Notes under the pieces: generated by a model
The model's input: the letters and a program-made list of their open reading frames with translations, nothing else
Database searches by the model: none
What the model was told of the DNA's origin: nothing
Assembly (NCBI GenBank): GCA_944324625.1
Contig: CALUWZ010000102.1
Location: 1-6,495 of the forward strand
DNA: 6,495 nucleotides
Direction: 5' to 3'
Source: an uncultured Mailhella sp.
Lineage (GTDB): Bacteria; Desulfobacterota; Desulfovibrionia; Desulfovibrionales; Desulfovibrionaceae
Shown: piece by piece, positions 1-6,011 of the stretch
Layout of the letters: every line of letters starts with the position of its first letter
Numbering within the stretch: position 1 is the first letter of the stretch
Position numbers and translations under genes: made by a program

Positions 1-351
1 GCCGATTACAATGGAAATATAGGTAATTCCCACTACTACGATTATGGTGGCAATAAGATGGGCGGAAGAAGCTGAAAGCTGAAAAATGCTTTGAAGTTTT
101 TGGGAAAGGGGCAAAGCAAGTGCAGATTCGCCGAAAATACCGCTTAAAAGGCCTATTGAAGTAATGCCTATCTGAATGGCGGATAAAAACTGTGTGGGAT
201 TTTCTCCCAATTTTAAAGCGTAATCTGCTTTTTTGTCACCGGCTGAAATTCTTGACAAAAGACGGGAACGCCTTGCCGTGACAAGGGCAATTTCCGACAT
301 TGCAAAAATGCCGTTTAACAAAATAAGTAAAATTAAAATAGCAACTTCCAT
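1..351 (-). CDS. CNNM/CorC (hemolysin C-like, DUF21) membrane protein, N-terminal part, runs off the left edge
   Basis: Reading the minus strand from the ATG at 351 gives 117 residues with no stop before the edge. Residues about 3-21 form a hydrophobic segment followed by NGIFAMSEIALVTARRSRL, the typical start of the DUF21 transmembrane domain found in CorC/CNNM and 'hemolysin C' proteins. Residues about 49-70 (NPTQFLSAIQIGITSIGLLS) match the family's second conserved block, and another hydrophobic stretch lies at about 98-117. Members are inner-membrane proteins linked to magnesium or cobalt efflux. They usually continue with a CBS pair and a CorC/HlyC C-terminal domain, which would lie outside this window. 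The start is supported by AGGAG at 365-369, a rather long 13 nt upstream, and by a near-consensus promoter just beyond. Family assignment is secure; the exact substrate is not known. Confidence 0.9.
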   Translation of the reverse strand, partial: MEVAILILLILLNGIFAMSEIALVTARRSRLLSRISAGDKKADYALKLGENPTQFLSAIQIGITSIGLLSGIFGESALALPLSQKLQSIFQLSASSAHLIATIIVVVGITYISIVIG

Positions 352-376
352 ATACGTTTTTTTGCTCCTGAAAAAA

Positions 377-406
377 AGTATACAGAAAATAAAAAAAAAT
401 TGTCAA
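377..406 (-). promoter_or_regulatory. Sigma-70 promoter for the CNNM/CorC-like gene
   Basis: On the minus strand, TTGACA (401-406) is a perfect -35 box and TATACT (377-382) is a near-perfect -10 box, with an 18-bp A/T-rich spacer. Transcription would begin near 370, almost at the AGGAG ribosome site (365-369), giving a leader of only about 20 nt before the ATG at 351. Three TTTTACA repeats lie just upstream (421-447). Confidence 0.8.
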
Positions 407-419
407 GAAACAGGAAATA

Positions 420-447
420 ATTTTACAAAGATTTTACAGATTTTACA
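420..447. repeat. Three phased ATTTTACA direct repeats
   Basis: ATTTTACA occurs at 420-427, 431-438 and 440-447, with start-to-start spacing of 11 and 9 bp, close to one helical turn. On the minus strand these read TGTAAAAT and lie immediately upstream of the CNNM-gene -35 box. They could be an AT-rich UP-type element, a bent segment or a regulator site. The repeats are seen directly; any function is inference. Confidence 0.5.
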
Positions 448-451
448 AAAC

Positions 452-481
452 AAAAAAAGCCTGACTTGAAAAGTCAGGCTT
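452..481 (-). terminator. Rho-independent terminator after tRNA-Phe
   Basis: An 11-bp perfect inverted repeat (AAGCCTGACTT at 457-467 and AAGTCAGGCTT at 471-481) with a 3-nt loop is followed, on the minus strand, by a run of T (complement of the A run 452-458). It lies 8 nt past the encoded CCA of the tRNA and would end that transcript before the CNNM-gene promoter. The plus side lacks a T run, so it acts on minus-strand transcripts. Confidence 0.9.
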
Positions 482-489
482 GAAATTTG

Positions 490-565
<76 letters not shown>

Positions 566-578
566 AACGTGAAAATGA

Positions 579-607
579 TTTATACGGTACTTTAAAACAA
601 AAGGCAA
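579..607 (-). promoter_or_regulatory. Probable promoter of tRNA-Phe
   Basis: On the minus strand, TTGCCT (602-607) and TATAAA (579-584) are separated by 17 bp, with a start predicted about 7 nt upstream of the mature tRNA 5' end (565). It sits in the 50-bp gap right after the rsmG stop. That gap holds no strong terminator, only a weak 5-bp A/T-rich hairpin. Confidence 0.6.
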
Positions 608-615
608 GCTTTTTT

Positions 616-1449
616 TTATGAATTTGACAATTTTTCTATTTCGCAGAAAAAGCGTTTTTTTCCTTTTATGGAATATTCATAGATATTTTTTGTATTCCAT
701 TGAAACTCTTGAGAGTTGTATTTTGAAGCGTCAATTTTTTCAAGGGTCAGAAAAATAATTGAGCCGTTGTCGCTGCCTGAAGCAAGGTAGGGCGCAACAA
801 ACGGAAGCATTTTTTCATAGGGCATGAAAGCACGGCTGACAATAAGTTTTGCCTTGCGGTTTTCCTGCAGTTCTTCTTCCATGAAATTTTCTGCCCTGTC
901 ACGGCAGACAAACGTATTTTCAAGTCCAAGCTTGGTACATGCCATGTTCAGAAAGAGAGAACGTTTTTCCCTTGCTTCCACCATGGTATATTCTCCCTGA
1001 TTCCATAAAATGCGCAGGGGAATGCCGGGAAGACCGGCTCCGGCTCCTAAATCCCATGCAGAAAAGTTCTGTTCGTTTTCATAACAGGCAAAGGAATACA
1101 GTTTTTCTTCCTGTGCAAAAAAAGGAACTCCCGAAGGGGCAAAAACAGGATGAGAGTTGAGATATTTTGCCAAATGGAGGCTGTCTGCCGCAAGTTCTGT
1201 CAAAATATCTTCCCAAGTGTTTTTTCCGACCAAGTTCATGGATTGGTTCCACTTCTGCAGAAGAAAAAGATATTCCTGCAGGGCAGCAAGCTGGGGCACT
1301 GTGGGCAGAAAGCCCATTTTGCGGCACAGTTCCCGTACGTTTTCGACACTGAGCTTTTGTGTGGCACGCTGAACCTGTTTTGCTTTCTGCGTGCTTCTTT
1401 TGATGCTGTAAACAGGTTTATAGGGATTGGCTTTCGGCATTTTGTTCAT
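616..1449 (-). CDS. rsmG: RsmG (GidB), 16S rRNA m7G527 methyltransferase
   Basis: RsmG uses S-adenosylmethionine to make 7-methylguanosine at position 527 of 16S rRNA, in the 530 loop of the small subunit; in several bacteria its loss gives low-level streptomycin resistance. The 277-residue product shows the N-terminal helical block KWNQSMNLVG (66-75), the SAM-binding loop DLGAGAGLPGIPL (133-145), VEAREKRSLFLN (157-168) and VSRAF (204-208), all typical of the family. I chose the ATG at 1449 because it follows the acyltransferase stop by 1 nt; the frame stays open to 1614 but that would overlap the upstream gene by 164 nt. No clear Shine-Dalgarno is seen, so translation is probably coupled. 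The ATG at 1440 is the only other nearby start. The protein is longer than the usual 205-240 residues, with a basic N-terminal tail (about 1-32) and an insertion (about 98-129) before the SAM loop. Confidence 0.93.
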   Translation of the reverse strand: MNKMPKANPYKPVYSIKRSTQKAKQVQRATQKLSVENVRELCRKMGFLPTVPQLAALQEYLFLLQKWNQSMNLVGKNTWEDILTELAADSLHLAKYLNSHPVFAPSGVPFFAQEEKLYSFACYENEQNFSAWDLGAGAGLPGIPLRILWNQGEYTMVEAREKRSLFLNMACTKLGLENTFVCRDRAENFMEEELQENRKAKLIVSRAFMPYEKMLPFVAPYLASGSDNGSIIFLTLEKIDASKYNSQEFQWNTKNIYEYSIKGKKRFFCEIEKLSNS

Positions 1450-1450
1450 A

Positions 1451-2212
1451 TTAAAATGTCTTGTAGGTGTTGATGATGAAATCAACAGATTGCTGGTGTT
1501 CTTCCTTGGCATTGGCACTTTTGATTTCAATGGGTTCGCCAAAAGTGATGCGTATGGGAATATTCGGGTTGATAGGGCCAAAATCCTTGGTAATGGGACT
1601 TGTTCCCCAAGCATTGGTTTTTAAGGCAATGGGAATAATGGGGGCGCCGGCTTTTTTGGCAAGCTTTGCACCAAGGGAGCTGAAATCTTCGGCTTTGACA
1701 TCAGGTCTGCGTGTGCCTTGGGGAAAAATAATCAGAGATTCGCCGCTGCGGATTTTTTCCAGACCTTTTTCAAGTACTGTGGTTAAATCCTGACGGGGAT
1801 TGGTTCTGGTTACGGCAATGGGGTTTTCAGCCCGAAGCACAGGGCCGAGCAGGGGATAATCGAGCAGGGACTCTTTTACCACAAACGTGTGATTGATAAC
1901 AGGCTGAATAATGCTGGGCAGGAAAAAGGTTTCCAGCGTGCTCATGTGGTTTGATACAAAAACGCAGGGACGGTCGAGTTTCTGCAGGTTTTCATGTCCT
2001 TCAATAATAATGTCCGCACCCACGCTTTCCATGGCACGGCCCACCAGATAGCTGTCATAAACCCAGCGTTCATCGGAATATCTGCCTGCCTTTGCTTCTT
2101 TGCACGCCTCGTAAACGATTTTCAGCAGTTTGGCATAAAAAATGGGAGTGGCAAAAGAGGATTTTTTGTTTTCACTGCGGTAGTTTTTTGCGTAATGATA
2201 AATCATTTCCAT
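1451..2212 (-). CDS. Lysophospholipid acyltransferase (AGPAT/PlsC-like family)
   Basis: The family transfers acyl groups to lysophospholipids, classically 1-acyl-glycerol-3-phosphate to phosphatidic acid, at the inner membrane. In the 253-residue product, block I is NHMSTLE (88-94) with catalytic His89, block II is VVKESLLDYPLLG (111-123), block III is FPQGTR (163-168) and block IV is APIIPIAL (190-197). Two acidic positions differ from the textbook pattern: HX4D is HX4E (Glu94), and the Glu of FPEGTR is Gln165. The enzyme may therefore act on another acceptor, so no symbol is assigned. No long hydrophobic anchor is evident at the N-terminus, which is polar and basic. The start at 2212 has a good AGGAA site (2219-2223) at 6 nt spacing, which overlaps the proposed rarA stop. 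rsmG follows after 1 nt. Family is secure; substrate is inferred. Confidence 0.9.
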   Translation of the reverse strand: MEMIYHYAKNYRSENKKSSFATPIFYAKLLKIVYEACKEAKAGRYSDERWVYDSYLVGRAMESVGADIIIEGHENLQKLDRPCVFVSNHMSTLETFFLPSIIQPVINHTFVVKESLLDYPLLGPVLRAENPIAVTRTNPRQDLTTVLEKGLEKIRSGESLIIFPQGTRRPDVKAEDFSSLGAKLAKKAGAPIIPIALKTNAWGTSPITKDFGPINPNIPIRITFGEPIEIKSANAKEEHQQSVDFIINTYKTF

Positions 2213-2221
2213 ATATAGTTC

Positions 2222-3483
2222 CTATTTTTTGGTAATGCGTTTCCAGTTGTGATACAGGATTTTTTCATCCCCGTTTTGTTTGGGAAAATAATAGGTTTTA
2301 TTTGAAACGCCTTCGGGCAGGTAATCCTGTTCAATATATCCGCTCGGCGCATCATGGGGATAAAGGTAGCCTTTTTGTAGCCCCATTCCTTTTGCAGTTT
2401 GGTGGCTGCATTGCGCAGGTGCAGGGGAACGGGCTGCATGCCGTTTTTCCGTATTTCCTGACAGACATTGTGGTAGGCTGTATAGGTGCTGTTGCTTTTG
2501 GGCGCAAGGGCAAGATACACCACGGTTTGCGAAAGGGGAATGACGCCTTCCGGCATGCCGATAAATTCCACGGCCTGCTGGCAGGAAACCGCATGGCCGA
2601 GGGCTTTTGGATCGGCAAGGCCAATATCTTCCGAGGCGGAAATAATGAGCCTGCGGCAAATAAACCGAGGGTCTTCGCCTCCTTCCAAAAGACAGGCAAG
2701 ATAATATAAAGCCGCGTCAGGGTCACTGCCGCGAATGGATTTTATGAGTGCCGACGCGAGTTCATAATGACTGTCACCGTTTTTGTCATGGCGGGCAATG
2801 ACTTTGGGCAGTGCGTTTTTTGCCTGTTCCAGATTTTGTTTTTCAGGCGGCAGGCTGAACACATATTCCACGAGATTGAACAGGGTTCGCGCATCGCCGC
2901 TGCTTGCTGTGCAAAGAAAATCCGCAAGATCTTCTTCCAATTTTATACCTTTCTTTTCGCATGCCGAAAATACAAGTTTTTTGAGATTTTCTTTATGTAA
3001 AGGATTAAGTTTTAAAACATGCAGACGGGACAGCAGCTGCCTTGTAACGGTGAAGGACGGGTTTTCCGTTGTTGTGGCAATGAGGGTAATTTCGCCGCTT
3101 TCCAAAATAGGCAGAAAGAAATCCTGCTGTGCTTTGGAAAATCTGTGCAGTTCGTCAAGTACGAGAATGTCTACGCCCTGAAGCTGCCTGCGAAGTTCCT
3201 GCAGACCCACTTCAGGCGCACTGAGGCGGAGAATATGTTTTGAATGATGATTGGCAAGAATAAGCGCAAGCGAAGACTTGCCGCAGCCGGGAGGCCCGAA
3301 AAGCAAAAGACTGGGCAGTCTTGGGGCATTATACAGGGTCTGCAGCTGTTCGGCAAGATGTTCCTGTCCCACATAGTGTTCAAGGTCTTGCGGACGCAAT
3401 TCTTCAGGCAGAGGCTTTACTGTTTCTTTTGCTGTTTCTTCCACCAGTGAAGCCCAAGCACCATGACTGCGGCTGTTTCCCAT
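2222..3483 (-). CDS. rarA: RarA (MgsA) AAA+ ATPase, frameshifted near the 3' end
   Basis: RarA is a cytoplasmic AAA+ protein related to the clamp-loader ATPases that acts at stalled or gapped replication forks. Visible motifs: Walker A GPPGCGKS (63-70), Walker B ILVLDE (106-111), HRFSKAQQD (113-121), sensor 1 region ATTTENPSF (136-144), arginine finger LLSR (Arg153), sensor 2 GDAR (196-199), and the family block with SIRGSDPDAALYYLA and GEDPRFICRRLIISASED (about 245-285). After Lys371 the original frame turns to nonsense and ends at 2203. The -1 frame from 2371 gives GYLYPHDAPSGYIEQDYLPE and on to a stop at 2222, which is the expected RarA C-terminus; the rebuilt protein is 420 residues, normal for the family. 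The start at 3483 has AGGA (3491-3494) 7 nt upstream and overlaps the rsmE end by 67 nt. Either the gene is broken, the sequence lacks one base, or ribosomes shift here. Confidence 0.9.
2370..2393 (-). other. rarA frameshift site (C AAA AAG G with upstream AGGA)
   Basis: On the minus strand the zero frame reads TAC AAA AAG GCT; the conserved protein requires Tyr-Lys-Lys-Gly-Tyr, that is TAC AAA AAA GGC TAC. Loss of one A from a six-A run (now 2372-2376) explains the change fully. The heptamer C AAA AAG (2377-2371) also resembles -1 slippery sites, and AGGA (2387-2390) lies 9 nt upstream, similar to the stimulator spacing in E. coli dnaX. Re-pairing of the P-site tRNA would leave one mismatch (AAA to CAA), and I see no strong hairpin downstream. 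A real or artefactual deletion is the more likely reading. Confidence 0.85.
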
Positions 3484-4142
3484 CGTAAAATCCTGTCACC
3501 TATTGTAAAGGTTTTAAATCCTGCATTGATAAGTTGTTCCACTTCTTTGGGGCTGAATCCGCCCTCGGGGCCGATGACGCACAGTGTTTTTCCTTCCATG
3601 CCCAAATGTTCTTCCGATAAAAAAGCGTCGTGGCTGTAATCACTTTCCACAAGGAGCTGTTTATGGTCATAATCCTTTGATTTTTCAATAAGTTCCTTAA
3701 CACCTCCGGAGACAGCGCAAAGTTCGGGTATATAAGGATTACGGCATTGTTTGGCGCCTGCGATAAGCTGTTCCTGCCATGAATTTTTGATGTCTTTCGG
3801 AACAGGAAACTGGCTTCGTTCAGCCTGCCAAAACCACAGGGCCGATGCTTCGAGCTCCACGCATTTTTCTAAGATAAAACCGCGCCGTGCTGCTTTTCCC
3901 CAGCCGAGAGCCAAGGTAATCTGAGCTTTTTCTTCCGGATAAGTTTTTTCGGAACAAATTTTCAGTTTGGCTTCTTTTTTGTTTATTTCGCAGAGTTCAC
4001 AGACGGCTTCTCTTCCTTTGCCGTCAAGGAGCAGGATTTGGTCGCCGTTTTTCAGGCGCAGTACTTTGGAAAGGTGGTGGTGTTCGCTGCCCTCAAGAAT
4101 GGGATTGTCCCATTTTTCCGGGTCAAGATAAAATGCATGCAT
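3417..4142 (-). CDS. rsmE: RsmE, 16S rRNA m3U1498 methyltransferase
   Basis: RsmE is a SPOUT-class enzyme that uses S-adenosylmethionine to methylate N3 of U1498 in 16S rRNA, near the decoding site. The 241-residue length is normal. The N-terminal PUA-like part carries HHHLSKVLRLKNGD (21-34). The SPOUT part shows GKAARRGFILEKCVELE (82-98), QAERS (106-110), AKQCRN (130-135), the knot motif GPEGGFSPKE (191-200) and GDRILRWETA (215-224). The last is usually LGxRILRTETA, so Trp221 replaces a common Thr. The start at 4142 lies 1 nt after the stop of the upstream gene; its ribosome site is weak (GGAA at 4149-4152), which suggests translational coupling. Its last 67 nt overlap the rarA start. The lysine-rich tail (WWKKQQKKQ) may aid RNA binding; that point is inference. 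Confidence 0.95.
   Translation of the reverse strand: MHAFYLDPEKWDNPILEGSEHHHLSKVLRLKNGDQILLLDGKGREAVCELCEINKKEAKLKICSEKTYPEEKAQITLALGWGKAARRGFILEKCVELEASALWFWQAERSQFPVPKDIKNSWQEQLIAGAKQCRNPYIPELCAVSGGVKELIEKSKDYDHKQLLVESDYSHDAFLSEEHLGMEGKTLCVIGPEGGFSPKEVEQLINAGFKTFTIGDRILRWETAAVMVLGLHWWKKQQKKQ
3491..3494 (-). promoter_or_regulatory. Ribosome binding site of rarA inside rsmE
   Basis: AGGA lies 7 nt upstream of the ATG at 3483, inside the rsmE coding region. It supports an rarA start that overlaps rsmE by 67 nt rather than a later start. GTG at 3444 is possible but has no ribosome site. Confidence 0.65.
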
Positions 4143-4143
4143 A

Positions 4144-5868
4144 TTAAATTCCGCTTAAGTTTTCTTTTGTGTGTGCTTTGTGGATACCGCTGAATTCATC
4201 CCTTACGGTAATCAGTTTGCCGTAATTTTTTTTGATTTCCAGACCTTTTGCCGTAAGCTGGGAATCTGGCTTTTCAATATAGTTTTTGCGCAGATACCTG
4301 TTGTTCAGTATGGCGTCAATGACATATAAGGTGCTTTCGATAATGGTATCAAAATAGTGAACGCATTCAAAGCGAAGATCCTTGCTGACTTTGACCGCTT
4401 CAGTCAGCATCTGTTCATAATTCAGGGTGCTGTTCTTGTATTTTCTTGTGCTGATTTCTTCAAGAGCCCGTACTTTTCTGGCCTGAATGATGAAACTGAA
4501 TTTGTTTTGGTTTTCCTGAATGAGTTCGCGCAGGTCCAGATTGTCGTCTTCATTCAGCTTATTGAAATAGGATTCGATAACTTTGCTCAAATCAGTAAAG
4601 AATTCGTCGCTGTAGCCGATAATTCTGCGCTGGTGCTTGGAAAGCCACGTATACAGAAATTTGAGGCGTTTTTCTTCCGTGTCCGTGTTTTCGATAAGTT
4701 CCGTACGCTTGTACAGGACTTTGCCGTAATGTTCGCCGCGGATAATGTCGTTCAGGCGTATGATAAGATTTGTGGTGTCGCGCAGAACATTGATGTCTTT
4801 AATGGGTTCGCCTGTTTCAGGATGAATTATTTCATGGGAAACTATGGACAGTGCTCTGTCTTGGCGTATGTTTCCTTTGTTGAAGGCATGCTGTTTGTAA
4901 TGCACGCGCAAAATGACAACGCGCTTTTTTTCATCCACAAAGGCATTGCGGGATTTTATTTCATCTATTAAATCTGCCTGTTCTTTGTCTATGCTGACAA
5001 GGGTAACTTTTTCCACCGAAGGGTAACGGCCGTGCTGGTGATCGTTCCATATTGTGGTGATTGTTCTGTCGGATTGGCCAAGAACGCGGATAAGGAAGTT
5101 TTCGCCTGATTTGTGGAGGCGTCTTGAAAAAAGCGCCGCAGAAGTTCTGCGTTCCGATGCAATGGGAAATCCGTACAGTTCCATTAAAAACTGCATGACA
5201 AAATTTCTGTTGCGCTGGTATAATTCGTTGTTGCCCATTTGGAATTTGCCGATGCGCAGGCCGAAGCGTTTTATTTCGCCGTCCATGTCTGAAGGGAAGG
5301 AAGCGAAAACTCCGGAAAGCTGATAATGCTTGTAAAAACTTTTGCTGAGCACGTGGGCTCTGTCCATTTCAAGAAGATAAGGCAGAAGATAGGGGTACAG
5401 CTCCAAAACTGTAATGTCTTGGCGCTGAAAGCGTTTTTTAAATTCTTCGTGCAGATTTCTCGGCAGGCGCGAAAGCATGGTATTGCTGTTTTTCTGCGTT
5501 ACGTAACTTTCAAGGGGGCAGCAGGGGCCTTTGGCAAAAGACAGAAATTCGGAAATGGGATGCAGGGGGTCATATTGGAAAACCTCCTGAAAAGAAGAAA
5601 GCTCCCTGTCAAGCACGAGCATGGAAAAACCGGGCAGATTATGGTATTCGTAGCTGTCGGACTCAAAGGAAGGAAACAGTGCGCGGATATCGATGAGCGG
5701 ATAATTTTTGTTTTCAAAAAACGGTTTTAAAAGCGTTTCTTTGATATGCACGATATCAAGATATTCTTTCAGTTCCGTAAGGGTGGAAATGGAAATAAAA
5801 TGAAAAGACTCAAGATGATTTTCAAAGTTCCATTTGCTTTTTGAAAATGCTTCGTTTACGTTTTTCAT
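4144..5868 (-). CDS. Unrecognised soluble protein of 574 residues, first gene of the operon
   Basis: I do not recognise this protein. The reading frame is long, with normal amino-acid composition and a good GAGG site (5877-5880) 8 nt before the ATG at 5868, so it is a real gene. There is no signal peptide, no convincing membrane segment and no Walker or other nucleotide-binding motif that I can name. Features: an aromatic-rich N-terminal third with LIDIRALFPSF (58-68), a vicinal Cys pair (116-117) in GPCCPLE, and a stretch FVMQFLMELYGFPIASERR in the middle. The C-terminal half is charged and mostly helical in appearance, with many Lys, Glu and Arg and paired aromatic-basic segments. It is followed by rsmE after only 1 nt, so both are made from the same transcript. 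It could be a regulator or nucleic-acid-associated protein, but the sequence does not show which. Confidence 0.85.
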   Translation of the reverse strand: MKNVNEAFSKSKWNFENHLESFHFISISTLTELKEYLDIVHIKETLLKPFFENKNYPLIDIRALFPSFESDSYEYHNLPGFSMLVLDRELSSFQEVFQYDPLHPISEFLSFAKGPCCPLESYVTQKNSNTMLSRLPRNLHEEFKKRFQRQDITVLELYPYLLPYLLEMDRAHVLSKSFYKHYQLSGVFASFPSDMDGEIKRFGLRIGKFQMGNNELYQRNRNFVMQFLMELYGFPIASERRTSAALFSRRLHKSGENFLIRVLGQSDRTITTIWNDHQHGRYPSVEKVTLVSIDKEQADLIDEIKSRNAFVDEKKRVVILRVHYKQHAFNKGNIRQDRALSIVSHEIIHPETGEPIKDINVLRDTTNLIIRLNDIIRGEHYGKVLYKRTELIENTDTEEKRLKFLYTWLSKHQRRIIGYSDEFFTDLSKVIESYFNKLNEDDNLDLRELIQENQNKFSFIIQARKVRALEEISTRKYKNSTLNYEQMLTEAVKVSKDLRFECVHYFDTIIESTLYVIDAILNNRYLRKNYIEKPDSQLTAKGLEIKKNYGKLITVRDEFSGIHKAHTKENLSGI

Positions 5869-5896
5869 GGTATCCGCCTCAGAAAGTTAAACCCAG

Positions 5897-5928
5897 TCTA
5901 TAACATTTTTGTAAATTTATCCAGTCAA
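5897..5928 (-). promoter_or_regulatory. Candidate promoter of the five-gene operon
   Basis: On the minus strand, TTGACT (5923-5928) is a good -35 box and TATAGA (5897-5902, preceded by TGT like an extended -10) is a fair -10 box. The spacer is long, 20 bp, or 19 bp if TTATAG (5898-5903) is used. Transcription would start near 5890, about 20 nt before the ATG at 5868. The hexamer GACTGG occurs at both elements (5921-5926 and 5893-5898), a possible operator pair. Confidence 0.4.
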
Positions 5929-5967
5929 AAGTTGTAAAAAATACATTTTTTTTTGATGATTTTTCTA

Positions 5968-5997
5968 TTGCTAAAAGGCTTTGTTCCTTGTTATTAA
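5968..5997 (+). promoter_or_regulatory. Weak candidate promoter of the GAF-domain gene
   Basis: TTGCTA (5968-5973) and TATTAA (5992-5997) are separated by 18 bp in an A/T-rich stretch, which would start transcription near 6004, just before the ATG at 6012. The match is modest and such boxes are easy to find in A/T-rich DNA. No other element stands out on the plus strand of the 143-bp divergent gap. Confidence 0.3.
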
Positions 5998-6011
5998 AAT
6001 AAAAAACAAAA

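Noticed and set aside
233..469. 78-codon open frame on the plus strand
   Set aside because: It runs antisense to the CNNM-like gene and then through that gene's promoter and the tRNA terminator.
1450..1614. N-terminal extension of rsmG to an ATG at 1614
   Set aside because: It would overlap the acyltransferase gene by 164 nt, including part of its conserved C-terminal region, and the extra residues read as a shadow of that gene.
2203..2370. The zero-frame rarA tail (to the stop at 2203) as a true C-terminus
   Set aside because: It has no RarA character, while the -1 frame over the same bases encodes the conserved family ending and stops at 2222, leaving a normal 9-nt gap to the next gene.
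2302..3181. Several plus-strand open frames opposite rarA
   Set aside because: They are shadows of rarA, with no ribosome sites and no recognisable protein character.
4357..4971. 204-codon open frame on the plus strand
   Set aside because: It is antisense to the large operon gene, lacks a ribosome site, and its Phe/Val-rich product looks like the mirror of a Lys/Glu-rich coding strand.
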